A stretch of 64,000 bases of DNA from DASWJZ01 sp963739005 (GTDB lineage Bacteria; Pseudomonadota; Alphaproteobacteria; Rhizobiales; Afifellaceae): positions 496,001 to 560,000 of the forward strand of contig CAVTYQ010000002.1 in assembly GCA_963739005.1 (NCBI GenBank), read 5' to 3'. This document shows positions 17,545-28,019 of the stretch, piece after piece; the first letter of the stretch is position 1, and each line of letters begins with the position of its first letter. A model generated the notes under the pieces. It had not been told where the DNA came from and searched no databases. It saw nothing but the letters and a program-made list of their open reading frames with translations. A program made the position numbers and the translations under genes.

Positions 17545-18375
17545 TTGGCTATGGCGCCGCGGCTGAAGCCGCCTCCGAACTCCTGCGACACGCATATCCA
17601 CATCTACGATAGCGACGCGCCGATAAGCGCCGGCGCATCGCCCGGACCGGCCTGGGCGACGGCGGATGCTTACAGAATCCTCCGCGACCGCCTTGGCACG
17701 CGTCGCGCCGTGATCGTGCAGCCGAACCTCTACGGCACCGACAATCGGGTTCTCGTCGCGGCGATCGCCGACCTTTCGCCGGACGCGAGGGGCGTCGCCA
17801 CCGTCGGCGCATCCATCACGGACCGCGAGTTGGAGCGGCTCACCGCGGCCGGCGTTTGCGGCGCGCGCTTCCACATGCTGCCCGGCGGCATTCTGAAGTG
17901 GGAGGATTTGCCGTCGATCGCGGCGCGCGTGCACGCTTTCGGCTGGCACGTGCAGCTGCAGATAGACGGGCGGCTGCTGCATGAACGCGAGCATGAGCTC
18001 AAACGATGGCCCGGCACGCTCGCCGTCGATCACGTCGGCAAGTTCCTCGAACCGGTCACCGTCGATCACCCTGGGTTCCGCGCGCTGGCCAGGCTCCTCG
18101 AAGGTGGCCGCTGCTGGCTGAAACTTTCGGCGCCATACGAGGTCTCGAAGGCCGGCCCTCCCCTCTACGCGGATGTCGGCGCGCTCGCGAAAGCCGCCGC
18201 GAAGATCGCCCCGGAACGCATGCTGTGGGCGTCGAACTGGCCGCACGTATCGGTTAAGGAGCCGCTGCCCGACGACGCGATGCTGCTCGACCTCCTGCTC
18301 GACTGGATACCCGACGAAAGAGAGCGGAACGCCGCGCTCGTGGACAATCCGGCGGCGCTCTACGGATTCAATTGA
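17545..18375 (+). CDS. Amidohydrolase-family protein, probable galactarolactone isomerase-like
   Basis: A 276-residue TIM-barrel protein of the family that includes D-galactarolactone isomerase and 2-pyrone-4,6-dicarboxylate lactonase. The metal-type motif CDTHIHIYD is at residues 13-21, VIVQPNLYGTDNR in the first third, and the C-terminal MLWASNWPHVSV, whose Asn-Trp-Pro-His replaces the more usual Asp-Trp-Pro-His. The TTG at 17545 has GAGGAGG seven bases upstream; ATG at 17551 is the alternative. The next gene, a KdgD-type dehydratase, starts 28 bases later. Together they suggest breakdown of a hexaric-acid lactone to 5-keto-4-deoxyglucarate and beyond; the exact lactone is inferred, not shown. 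Confidence 0.75.
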   Translation: MAMAPRLKPPPNSCDTHIHIYDSDAPISAGASPGPAWATADAYRILRDRLGTRRAVIVQPNLYGTDNRVLVAAIADLSPDARGVATVGASITDRELERLTAAGVCGARFHMLPGGILKWEDLPSIAARVHAFGWHVQLQIDGRLLHEREHELKRWPGTLAVDHVGKFLEPVTVDHPGFRALARLLEGGRCWLKLSAPYEVSKAGPPLYADVGALAKAAAKIAPERMLWASNWPHVSVKEPLPDDAMLLDLLLDWIPDERERNAALVDNPAALYGFN

Positions 18376-18403
18376 AGCAGGCCTCAGGGACAGGACGCAA
18401 GCA

Positions 18404-19399
18404 ATGGCTCACGCGCATTCGCAGCTCTTCACCGCAATCGGGAGCGGCCTGCTGACATTTCCGGTGACGCACTTCAACGCCGACTATTCGTTCGACGAGC
18501 ACAGATACCGCGAGCATATCGATTGGCTGCTTGGCTACGGGCCCGCGGTCCTCTTCGCCGCCGGCGGCACCGGCGAGTTCTTCTCGCTCGGCCTCGATGA
18601 ATTCGAGCGCGTCGTCAAGGCGGCGGTGTCGGAGGCTCGCGGGCGCGTGCCGGTCATCGCCGGCTGTGGCTACGGCACAAGCCTGGCGAAGGAATTCGCG
18701 CGCGCCGCGGAGCGCGCCGGTGCCGCGGCGATCCTGCTCCTTCCGCACTATCTCGTCGCCGCCGAGCAGTCGGGGATCGAGGCGCATATCGCGGCGGTCT
18801 GCACGGCGACGAGCCTTGGCGTGATCGTCTACAATCGCGACAATTCGATCCTCGGACCCGACGCGCTCGCGCGCCTTTGCGACAAGCACGCAAATCTCGT
18901 CGGCTACAAAGACGGCGTCGGCGATATCGAGCTTCTCGTGCGCATTCGCGACCGGATGGGGGACCGCGTCTTCTATGTCGGCGGGATGCCGACGCACGAG
19001 ACCTACGCGGCCCCCTACCACGCCGCCGGCGTCTCGAACTATTCCTCCGCGATCTTCAACTTTCTGCCGCGCTTTGCGCAGGGCTTCTATCGCGCCGTCC
19101 AAGATGGGGACGACGCCGTCGTTCGCCGCGGGCTGCACGATTTCGTTCTCCCCTACATAAGCATCCGCGGGCGCCGCAAAGGCTATGCGGTCAGCATCGT
19201 GAAGGCCGGCCTTGCCGGCATCGGTCGCCCCGCGGGCCCGGTGCGCCCACCCCTCGTCGACCTCCGCGATGAGGACGTGCGCGACCTGAGGGCCCTGCTG
19301 CAATCGATCGAAGCACAGGAATCCGCGGGCACTGCGGCGCGTCCAAGTATCGGCGGCGACGTCGAGCCTCTCTCCGCTGCGGGCGCCCATCCGGCCTAG
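18404..19399 (+). CDS. kdgD: 5-dehydro-4-deoxyglucarate dehydratase (KdgD, DapA superfamily)
   Basis: A 331-residue aldolase-fold enzyme. GSGLLTFPVTHFNADYSFDE and AAGGTGEFFSLGLDEFERVVKAA at the N-terminus are characteristic of 5-keto-4-deoxyglucarate dehydratase, and the Schiff-base lysine is in VGYKDGVGDIE. The enzyme dehydrates and decarboxylates 5-dehydro-4-deoxy-D-glucarate to 2-oxoglutarate semialdehyde, the substrate expected for the aldehyde dehydrogenase at 13916. The C-terminus is about 20 residues longer than usual. It follows the lactone-isomerase-like gene in an apparent two-gene operon. The upstream pathway enzymes (uronate dehydrogenase, galactarolactone cycloisomerase) are not in the window. 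Confidence 0.87.
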   Translation: MAHAHSQLFTAIGSGLLTFPVTHFNADYSFDEHRYREHIDWLLGYGPAVLFAAGGTGEFFSLGLDEFERVVKAAVSEARGRVPVIAGCGYGTSLAKEFARAAERAGAAAILLLPHYLVAAEQSGIEAHIAAVCTATSLGVIVYNRDNSILGPDALARLCDKHANLVGYKDGVGDIELLVRIRDRMGDRVFYVGGMPTHETYAAPYHAAGVSNYSSAIFNFLPRFAQGFYRAVQDGDDAVVRRGLHDFVLPYISIRGRRKGYAVSIVKAGLAGIGRPAGPVRPPLVDLRDEDVRDLRALLQSIEAQESAGTAARPSIGGDVEPLSAAGAHPA

Positions 19400-19517
19400 C
19401 CAGCGGGCCGCGAAGCGCTCGCGGTAACCCCGGCCGCTAGTGGCGGTCACACAGGTCGCGATCGTCGCCGGCCTGAAGTGCGTGGTCGCCTTCGCGGGGC
19501 TTTGATCGTCTAATCGC

Positions 19518-21938
19518 TCATTCCGACCAGGCGGGCTGCAGCATGTTCGCCATCAGCCGGAAGGCGCCGGGGACCAGCCGGTCGAGCTGATGGTGCAAAA
19601 CGAGGCTTGTATGCGTGTGCCGCCCCTTGCCGATCGCCCCTGAAAGAAGCGCGCCTTTCAGCGGCGCCTCGCCCGCGTCGCTCATCGCGATGAGCGGTTG
19701 GTAGACGTCGTCCCAGCGCGACGCGAAATAGAGCCCGCGTTCCTTGTCCCAACCCTCCCAGTCGGCCGCTCCAATCACGTTCGGTCGCATAAGCAGCGGA
19801 TGACCGGGGATAAGCACCGTGACCGGCGCCGCGGGGTCCGTCACACGCCAGCGCAGTGACGGCAGGCCGATCTCGAGGAATCGCGGCGGCGTCTCGTCCG
19901 GCGACCAGCCGTCGGAGGGCCGGTGGTAGAGCGAGACGAGATGGCCGCCGGCCTCGACCCACCGCCGCAATCGCCCCCGTGCCGCCCCCAAATCCCCGCG
20001 TTTCCCAAACGCGAAGATGCCGACGACGATGGTGGTGAACCGCTTAAGGTCGCCGTGCTCGAGCATCTCCGCGTCGAGCGCGGTGACATCGACGCCGAGT
20101 TGCCTCAGCCAGAAGTCGACGCGATCGTTGCCGCCGCCGGCATAGGCGACGCGCGCGCCGTCGGGGAGCGCCGCATCGACGGCGAGGCCGGGGAGCTGAA
20201 GAGGCTCGGCCCACTCGCTCGTGCCAAGATGCGCGTAGGTCGCGGAACGGACGCGAGACGCCGGCCGGCCGTCGACGCTGACCGCGGTTGAGAAACGGCC
20301 CGGCGCAAGCGTGGTCGGCGGCGTCAGGATGAAGCCGTCGAGCGTGCCTTCGACAGTCCATTGTCTTGGCGGGGCGAGCGCGAGCGTTGCACTGGGATCG
20401 CCGCTCTTCAGGGCGGCGATCCCGATTGGCGACGCGGGCCGCGCGAGATTGACGATCAGCGCATCCGGATCGAGGGCGACCGATACCGCCGGCAGGATGC
20501 GGAGCGGCTCTTCCGTGTCGACGACGCGCCGGACGGTCCGCCCGTCGATTATCGCAGAGACCGTCACGGCGACCTCGCCGTTCCTCGCCAGCGGGTCGAA
20601 AGTCGCGGGATACGGATTGGTGTGGCTTGCCCCTTGGTCGACCGTCAGGGGAAAGAGACGCCCCTCCCCTCTCTTCTCCTCGGCACCGACGGAAATCCCC
20701 TCACGCGCGGCGAGGGCGACGGAGAATTTTGTCGCGGGATCGTCGGCCGTCACCGATACCGCTACTTCCCCGCTCTCGCCCGGCGCCACGCTCGGCGATT
20801 TCGCCACCGCCCGCACCAAGATCCCGGCGGCTTCGAAGAGCACGGCGTCGAGCTCGATGGTTTTGCGCGCCAGGCGATGGGCGACGCGCGGCGCCAGCTC
20901 GGCAGGACATGTCGCCCGCGCCGCGTCCATGGCAGCCGATGCGCGCAGCGCGGCAGCCGTAATGGCCTTCGGGTGCGGAAATCCCGCGACCGCTTGGTCG
21001 ATCGCCGTTTGCGCATCCGCGAGCGCGCGCGCCATCTTCGGAGGCACGCCCGGCTCCAACGCAAGTGCACCGATAGTTGCGGGCAGCGCGTCGCGGATGT
21101 CGTCCTCGATGTTGACGCGGCGTGCCGGTTTGGCGAGGTGGAGCGGCCACCGGTCCGGTCCGCGGTCGCGCCAACGCCCCATGCCCTGGGTCGCGTGATG
21201 GAAGCGCGACCATTCGCCGATCTGCGCGTAGGTCGCGCCGGTCGCCCGATCGCGGCCGGGCGCGGAGACCGTCACCGTCGCGTCGGGCGGCGGCTCTTCA
21301 TCGTCGTAGGAGCTTCCGGCCCCCGACCACGCCGGGAGATAGAGCTTGCCCACTTGCCAGGGATCGAGACCCGCGGCGACCTGCTGCGGATGTGCAGTGG
21401 GATCGGCAGCGCGATCGAACGCGGTAAGCGCCGCGCGCGTCATCGCGCGATGGTGACCATGCTGACCCGGGACATCGAGGAACGTCACCTCGACGATATC
21501 CGGGCGAAAACGCCGGTAGGCTTCGACGACGCGCTCCACGATCGTCGCCTCACCCCAGCGGGCGAGCGTATCGTCAGCGTTCTTGGAGAAGCCGAAGTCG
21601 AAGACGCGGTCGTCGGGACCGTGACCGACCCACGCGACGGTCGCGTCAAGCGCGCGCGCCGCCTCCTCCATCTCGCGGGTCCTGACCACGCCGAGGGCGC
21701 CACCGCGCTCAGGGCCGATGGCATTCTGCCCGCCCTCCCCGCGGGTCGAGCATAGAACCACCACGCGCATGCCGAAGCGGTAGCGCAGCGCCGCGAGCAG
21801 GCCGCTATGCTCGTCGTCGGGATGGGCGCCGACGCTCATGAACGTGATCGTGGACGTGAGGCGATCAAGCGCGTGCGACAGGCGCACCAGCGCCGGATCG
21901 CCCATCTGGCGGCGAATGAGATCGCGATCGGTGAACAT
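19518..21938 (-). CDS. PIG-L family deacetylase, long form
   Basis: An 806-residue protein. The N-terminal third is a PIG-L/LmbE domain: zinc motif GAHPDDEHSG (about residues 37-46), STRGEGGQN, and the third-ligand region DVPGQHGHHRAM. The remaining 500 residues look like two or three beta-rich domains followed by an alpha/beta domain of amidotransferase-like appearance (VVGIFAFGKRGD; GHLVSLYHRPSDGWSP). No signal peptide is visible. Members hydrolyse N-acetyl groups from sugars or sugar conjugates. It is divergent from the sugar ABC operon at 22128-27809 with about 190 bases between them, suggesting that the imported compound carries an N-acyl sugar; this is inference. Confidence 0.82.
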   Translation of the reverse strand: MFTDRDLIRRQMGDPALVRLSHALDRLTSTITFMSVGAHPDDEHSGLLAALRYRFGMRVVVLCSTRGEGGQNAIGPERGGALGVVRTREMEEAARALDATVAWVGHGPDDRVFDFGFSKNADDTLARWGEATIVERVVEAYRRFRPDIVEVTFLDVPGQHGHHRAMTRAALTAFDRAADPTAHPQQVAAGLDPWQVGKLYLPAWSGAGSSYDDEEPPPDATVTVSAPGRDRATGATYAQIGEWSRFHHATQGMGRWRDRGPDRWPLHLAKPARRVNIEDDIRDALPATIGALALEPGVPPKMARALADAQTAIDQAVAGFPHPKAITAAALRASAAMDAARATCPAELAPRVAHRLARKTIELDAVLFEAAGILVRAVAKSPSVAPGESGEVAVSVTADDPATKFSVALAAREGISVGAEEKRGEGRLFPLTVDQGASHTNPYPATFDPLARNGEVAVTVSAIIDGRTVRRVVDTEEPLRILPAVSVALDPDALIVNLARPASPIGIAALKSGDPSATLALAPPRQWTVEGTLDGFILTPPTTLAPGRFSTAVSVDGRPASRVRSATYAHLGTSEWAEPLQLPGLAVDAALPDGARVAYAGGGNDRVDFWLRQLGVDVTALDAEMLEHGDLKRFTTIVVGIFAFGKRGDLGAARGRLRRWVEAGGHLVSLYHRPSDGWSPDETPPRFLEIGLPSLRWRVTDPAAPVTVLIPGHPLLMRPNVIGAADWEGWDKERGLYFASRWDDVYQPLIAMSDAGEAPLKGALLSGAIGKGRHTHTSLVLHHQLDRLVPGAFRLMANMLQPAWSE

Positions 21939-22127
21939 CAGGACCCGTCAGACACCTTGTTCAAACGCCAGAAGACCGCCTGGAGCCGATCAGTTCAAGG
22001 CCGTTCCTGCGGTCGGCGGAATACGCTGCAAGCCAAAAAGCGCGCTTGACGAATGGCCCAACGAATGCGGGACTCTCCGTCACGCAAAATCGTTGGGATT
22101 TTCGGAGAAAAAAGGAGGGAGACCATC

Positions 22128-23379
22128 ATGAAACGCTTGCACAAGCTGACCTTCGGGTTGGCGCTTGGTCTCGGAGTGGCGGCGTCCACCCCCGTCTTCG
22201 CGGTCGAGATTCAGGTACTGGCAGTACGTCTTCGACGCTCGCATCAAGGCGATGGACCAACTGATCGCCAACTTCGAGAAGGCCAACCCCGACATCACGG
22301 TCACGCAGACGACCTTTCCCTACGCCGACTATCAGACAAAAGTGGCGGCCGCGATCACGGCCGGCCAAGGTCCTGACGTCGTACAATTCTATTATGGCTG
22401 GCTCGACAACTTCAAAACCGGGAAGCTGATCCAGCCGCTGCCGCAGGACGCATTCCCGCACGAGCAGATCGAGAAGGAGTACTTCCCGATCATCTCGGCG
22501 ATGAAGGCGGATGGCGAGTATTGGGGCCTTCCGACGGCCGTGCGCTCGCTGGCGCTCTTCTACAACAAGAAGATCTTCCAGGATGCCGGGCTCGATCCGA
22601 ACAGCCCGCCGGCGACGCTCGACGCGCTGGTCGATGCCGCCGTGAAGACCGCGCAGCATGACGCCAGCGGCAACATCACCTCCGAGGGCCTAGCGGTCGA
22701 CATGGGCGCGCAGGACCATCAATGGTGGCGCGAGGTGCTGCTCCGCCAGTTCGGCGGCGTGCCTTACAGCGACGACTATTCCAAGGTGACCTACGACGAC
22801 GAGCACGGCCTCGCGGCGCTGAAGTGGTACACGGACCTGACGACCGTCCACAAGGTCGGGCAGAGCGGCTTCATGGACGAGGCGCAGGCCGCCTTCAAAG
22901 CCGGTCGTGCGGCGATGGTCATCGACGGCTCCTTCCGCCTCGGCTCGTTCAAGGACATCAAGGACTTTGACTGGGGCGTCGCGGAGCTTCCGGAGAAAGA
23001 CGGCCTCAAGAGCAACTACGTGAGCTACTGGGTGAACGGGCTCGCCGCCAACTCGAGCGGCGAGAAACTCGCCGCGGCGGAGAAGTTCCTGACCTATATC
23101 ACCTCGCCGGAGGCCATGCAGATCTGGCTGACGACGGTCGGCGAACTGCCAGCAAAGCCTGAGCTTGCGCTGACCGACGCGAACGTCAAGGATCCGATCT
23201 ACGGCCCGTTCCTGAAGGGGCTGCAATACGGTCACACGACGCTCTTCGTCGACGAGTCCGCACAACGTCAGACGGCGATCGACATGGTGAACCGGATTAT
23301 TCTGGAGAACCAGGATCCCAAGGCATCGCTCGATCAGGCGGCGGCGGCGGAACAGCAAATTCTCGACGACCACAGGTGA
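22128..23379 (+). pseudogene. CUT1-type sugar ABC transporter substrate-binding protein, frameshifted after the signal peptide
   Basis: A periplasmic binding protein of about 416 residues. The ATG at 22128 has AAAGGAGGGAG upstream and starts a clear signal peptide (MKRLHKLTFGLALGLGVAAS, cleavage near VFAVEI). At about 22210-22216 the frame shifts: removing one base after GAGATT joins VEI to RYWQYVFDARIKAMDQLIA, after which the protein is intact to 23379 (for example PYADYQTKVAAAITAGQGPD and FYYGWLDNFKTG). The length is 3n+1, fitting one inserted base. It overlaps the permease gene by GTGA. The same kind of break occurs in the other binding-protein gene at 6242. Sequencing error is a live possibility. 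Confidence 0.8.
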
Positions 23380-24320
23380 ACAGCGACTCGGCGGCCGTCG
23401 ATCGGCATGAAGGCGCGGCCGGCTTCGGCCGCGTCTGGAATCGCCTGACCATCCACCAGAAGCAGGTGGTCTGGGCTTGGCTTTTCCTGGCGCTGCCGAT
23501 CACGTTCTACGTCGTCATCCGCTTCTGGCCGACAGCCAACGCCATGTGGCTGTCGTTCACCAACTGGAATTTGCTCAGGCCGGCGCATCTCGTCGGCTTC
23601 CGGAACTACATCAAGCTCTACCACGATCCGGTGTTCTGGAAGGTGTTCCGCAACACCTTCGCCTATCTGATCATCGGCACGCCGGTCAGCCTGCTGATCT
23701 CCTTCGTCATCGCCCACGAGCTGGAGAAGGTGCGTTTCCTGCACGGCTTCATCCGTGCGCTCTATTTCCTGCCGTTCCTGACCACGGCCGCCGCGCTCGC
23801 CTGGGTGTGGCGCTGGTTCTATCAGCCGGTGCCGATTGGATTCATCAACAACGTGCTGACGCATCTCGGTCTCCCGGCGCAACCGTTTCTGCGCTCCACG
23901 ACGCAGGCGCTACCCTCGGTTCTGGCCGCTGCGATGTGGGCCGGCCTCGGCTTCCAGATCGTGATTTTCATGGCCGGCTTGCGTGCGATTCCGCACACCT
24001 ACTACGAGGCCGCGCGGATCGACGGCGTCTCCGGCTGGGCAATCCTCACCCGCATCACCGTTCCACTGCTGAAGCCGACGATCGTCTTCCTGGTCGTATT
24101 CTCCTCGATCGGATTTCTGCGCATCTTCGATCAGGTCTACAACATGACCACCAACGATCCCGGCGGGCCGCTCAACGCCACCAAGCCGCTGGTCCTGATG
24201 ATCTACCAGACCGCCTTCTCGTCCTTCGACATGGGCTACGCGGCGGCGCAGACGGTGGTCTTGTTCCTTATCCTGCTGGCCGTCTCGCTGCTGCAGCTTC
24301 GCATATTGAGGGACCGCTGA
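23376..24320 (+). CDS. CUT1-type sugar ABC transporter permease (UgpA/MalF-like)
   Basis: A 314-residue membrane protein with about six hydrophobic segments. The EAA loop YYEAARIDGVSGWAILTRITVPLLKPT is typical of CUT1 permeases, and the N-terminal cytoplasmic part (about 35 residues) precedes LFLALPITFYVVIRFWP. The GTG start overlaps the TGA of the binding-protein gene (GTGA), showing translational coupling. Its partner permease starts two bases after its stop. The substrate is not predictable from sequence; see the neighbouring lyase and deacetylase. Confidence 0.9.
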   Translation: MNSDSAAVDRHEGAAGFGRVWNRLTIHQKQVVWAWLFLALPITFYVVIRFWPTANAMWLSFTNWNLLRPAHLVGFRNYIKLYHDPVFWKVFRNTFAYLIIGTPVSLLISFVIAHELEKVRFLHGFIRALYFLPFLTTAAALAWVWRWFYQPVPIGFINNVLTHLGLPAQPFLRSTTQALPSVLAAAMWAGLGFQIVIFMAGLRAIPHTYYEAARIDGVSGWAILTRITVPLLKPTIVFLVVFSSIGFLRIFDQVYNMTTNDPGGPLNATKPLVLMIYQTAFSSFDMGYAAAQTVVLFLILLAVSLLQLRILRDR

Positions 24321-24322
24321 TC

Positions 24323-25192
24323 GTGGCCGCCGACATCGCCGCGACCGCCCCGCCCCGCACCGCGACACTTTCGATGCGCGCGCCGCGGCCTGGACGCGTT
24401 ATCGCCTGGACGCTGCTCTTCATCGGCGGACTGGTCATGATCACGCCGATCCTCTTCATGCTTTCGACCTCGCTCAAGGACGCCTCGCAAGTCTACGATC
24501 TTCGCCTCATCCCGGCAGAACCCACGCTCAACAACTACTTCGAGGTTCTCGCCGACGGGCGTTTCCTGCGCTGGTTCGTCAACTCGCTGATCGTTGCGAC
24601 ATCGGTCTGTCTGTCGAACGTGTTCTTCGATTCGCTGGTCGGCTACACGCTGGCGAAGTTCCGCTTCCGCGGCCGCTACTTGGCCTTCATCGCCATCCTC
24701 TCCACGCTGATGATCCCGACCGAGATGCTGATCATCCCGTGGTATCTGATGGCGCGCGACTTCGGGTGGCTCGACAGCTATTGGGGGATCATGTTTCCGG
24801 GAATGATGACGGCCTTCGGCACGTTCCTGATGAAGCAGTTCTTCGAGACCGTGCCCGACGACTTTCTCGAAGCGGCTCGCATCGACGGCCTGAACGAGTT
24901 CGCCATCTGGTGGAAGATCGCCGTGCCGCTGGTCACGCCGGCGATCTCGGCGCTCGCCATCTTCACGTTTCTGGGCAATTGGACGGCGTTCATCTGGCCG
25001 CTGATCGTCACCACCAACAAGAACCTGTACACGCTCCCGGTCGGTATTTCGAGCTTCGCGGTCGAGGCTTCGATCCAATGGGAAAAGATCATGACCGGCG
25101 CGAGCCTCGCAACCATCCCGACGCTCGTCGTGTTCCTCGTGCTGCAAAGGTTCATTGTGCGCGGGGTGGTGCTTGCGGGACTGAAGGGATGA
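24323..25192 (+). CDS. CUT1-type sugar ABC transporter permease (UgpE/MalG-like)
   Basis: A 289-residue permease with TM1 in VIAWTLLFIGGLVMITPILFM, the MalG-type SLKDASQVYD segment after it, and the EAA loop DDFLEAARIDGLNEFAIWWKIAVPL. The GTG at 24323 is chosen because it follows the preceding stop by two bases; ATG at 24374 would remove only a short cytoplasmic leader. It overlaps the next gene (lyase family) by ATGA, so the enzyme is part of the transport operon. Confidence 0.88.
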   Translation: MAADIAATAPPRTATLSMRAPRPGRVIAWTLLFIGGLVMITPILFMLSTSLKDASQVYDLRLIPAEPTLNNYFEVLADGRFLRWFVNSLIVATSVCLSNVFFDSLVGYTLAKFRFRGRYLAFIAILSTLMIPTEMLIIPWYLMARDFGWLDSYWGIMFPGMMTAFGTFLMKQFFETVPDDFLEAARIDGLNEFAIWWKIAVPLVTPAISALAIFTFLGNWTAFIWPLIVTTNKNLYTLPVGISSFAVEASIQWEKIMTGASLATIPTLVVFLVLQRFIVRGVVLAGLKG

Positions 25193-26714
25193 GCGCCGAG
25201 CAGACGGGGCGCGGCCATACGCCGGCCGCTATGGACCGTTTTCCCGATCCGACCTACCGGGATACGGTCCTGAAGCCGCTGTTCGACATGGCGAAGACCT
25301 ACTTCGCCGATGGCTTCCGCCGCATCGACCGCGCCCATCTCGTCATGCTCGCGGAGACCGGCATCGTTCAAAGGTCGGATGCGCGTGCGATCGCTGGCGC
25401 ACTTGCCGCGATCGACCGCGACGTCGACGTCGCCGCCCGCACCTATTTCGGCGAGTTCGAGGATTTCTTCTTCTTCATCGAAGCGGAGCTGAAGCGCCGG
25501 CTCGGGGCCGACATTGCCGGCCGTCTCCACACCGGCCGTTCGCGCAACGACATCGACCACACGCTCTTCCGTCTGCGGCTGAAAGCCGAAATCGACGGTC
25601 TCGCCACGAAGCTCCGGGTGCTGATCGCGACGCTGATCGAGGTCGCGGCACGCGAGAGCAAGACCATCGTCCTCGCCTACACGCACGGCCAGCCCGCGCA
25701 GCCGACTACCTTCGGCCACTATCTCGCGGCGGTGATCGAAGTCCTGCTTCGCGACGCCGAAAGGCTGGCCGCCGCCCGCCGCGTCGTCGATCTCTCCCCG
25801 ATGGGAGCCGCCGCGATCACGACCAGCGGCTTTCCGCTCGATCGGGCCCGCGTCGCTGAACTCCTCGGTTTCGCCGCGCCGACCGGCAATTCCTACGGGT
25901 CGATCGCCGCGGTCGACTACATCACCGCCACCTACGGAGCGATCGAACTCATCTTCCTGCATCTCGGCCGCCCGATCCAGGACCTGCAATTCTGGACGAG
26001 CTTCGAGGTCGGCCAGATCCGCGTGCCGGACGCTTTCGTGCAGATATCCTCGATCATGCCGCAGAAGCGCAACCCGGTGCCGATCGAACATCTCCGCCAT
26101 CTCGCCTCGCAGACGATGGCGCGGGCGCGGGCGATGCTCGACGTGATGCACAACACCCCCTTCACCGACATGAACGACAGCGAGAGCGAGAGCCAAGTCA
26201 TGGGCTACGAGGCGTTCGCGGCGGGCGCCCGCGTGCTCGATCTCATGACCGCGCTCGCGCCGGCGCTTTCAGTCGACTCCGTCCGCGTTGCCGAGAACAT
26301 CCGCCGGAGCTGCGCCACCGTCACCGAACTTGCGGACAGCCTGGTGCGGGTCGAGGGCCTCTCCTTCCGGCAGGCGCACGAGTTCGCCGCTGACGTCGCC
26401 AGAGCCGTCGTTGCGGCGGGTGGGTCGCTCGACACGGACGGGTTCTCGCCCTTCGCGACCGCTTTTGAGAAGGTGACCGGCGGGCCGAGCAAGATAACCC
26501 GGGAGCGGTTCGCGGAGATCGTCTCGCCGGAATACTTTATTGCGGTGCGCGACCGCCCGGGCGGCCCCGCCGAACGGGCGCTTGGCGAGGCGCTCGCGGC
26601 CTATCGGCGCGACCTTCGCAAGCTCGCCGATGCCGCCGACGCCGATGCGAAGCGCGAAGAGGCCGCCGCCGCCATGCTGGCCGAGGGCTTCGACGCGCTG
26701 CTTGAGGCCGGGTA

Positions 26715-26715
<1 letters not shown>
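25189..26715 (+). CDS. Argininosuccinate lyase-family protein (aspartase/fumarase superfamily)
   Basis: A 508-residue lyase. It carries the superfamily signature SSIMPQKRNPVPIEH (flexible catalytic Ser loop), HTGRSRNDIDHTLFRL, and THGQPAQPTTFGHYL with the His-containing region 2. These fit the ArgH branch, whose members eliminate fumarate from N- or S-substituted succinates. It is embedded in a sugar-type ABC operon by ATGA overlaps on both sides, and C-terminal residues (500 onward) are more Ala-rich than in biosynthetic ArgH. I therefore think it acts on an imported compound, for example an aminopolycarboxylate or sugar-amino-dicarboxylate, rather than in arginine synthesis. A true second ArgH is the alternative. 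Confidence 0.8.
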
Positions 26716-27809
<1,094 letters not shown>

Positions 27810-27893
27810 AGCGGTCCTGAGCCGGCTGAGCGCGCCCCGCGCCGCCGCAGTGCATCAACGATCTCTCGCACTTGCGCTGACCGGAATTCGTTT

Positions 27894-27909
27894 GTGACAG
27901 TTTGGTGAC
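27894..27909 (-). promoter_or_regulatory. Possible Pho box upstream of the phosphodiester operon
   Basis: On the minus strand GTCACCAAACTGTCAC shows two GTCAC units spaced exactly 11 bases apart, the spacing of PhoB direct repeats (consensus CTGTCAT/CTGTCAC). It lies 110 bases upstream of the binding-protein gene of an operon rich in phosphodiesterases. Its orientation is opposite to that usual for activated promoters, so this is suggestive only. Confidence 0.35.
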
Positions 27910-28019
27910 TTTCGTAACATCGTCGCATGCAGCCCCGATAAAGAGGGCTGGCCCGCCGCCCGGCGGGGAATTTCCGCGCGCCGGACCGCCCGGCCTGGCG
28001 CCAAAAGAGGAGGATCGTC

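Noticed and set aside
20361..21755. A 464-codon plus-strand frame within the PIG-L gene
   Set aside because: Low-complexity Arg-rich product opposite a gene with clear motifs; a shadow frame.
24778..26196. A 472-codon minus-strand frame across the permease and lyase genes
   Set aside because: No motif or hydrophobic pattern, and the plus-strand genes are well supported with overlapping start/stop codons.
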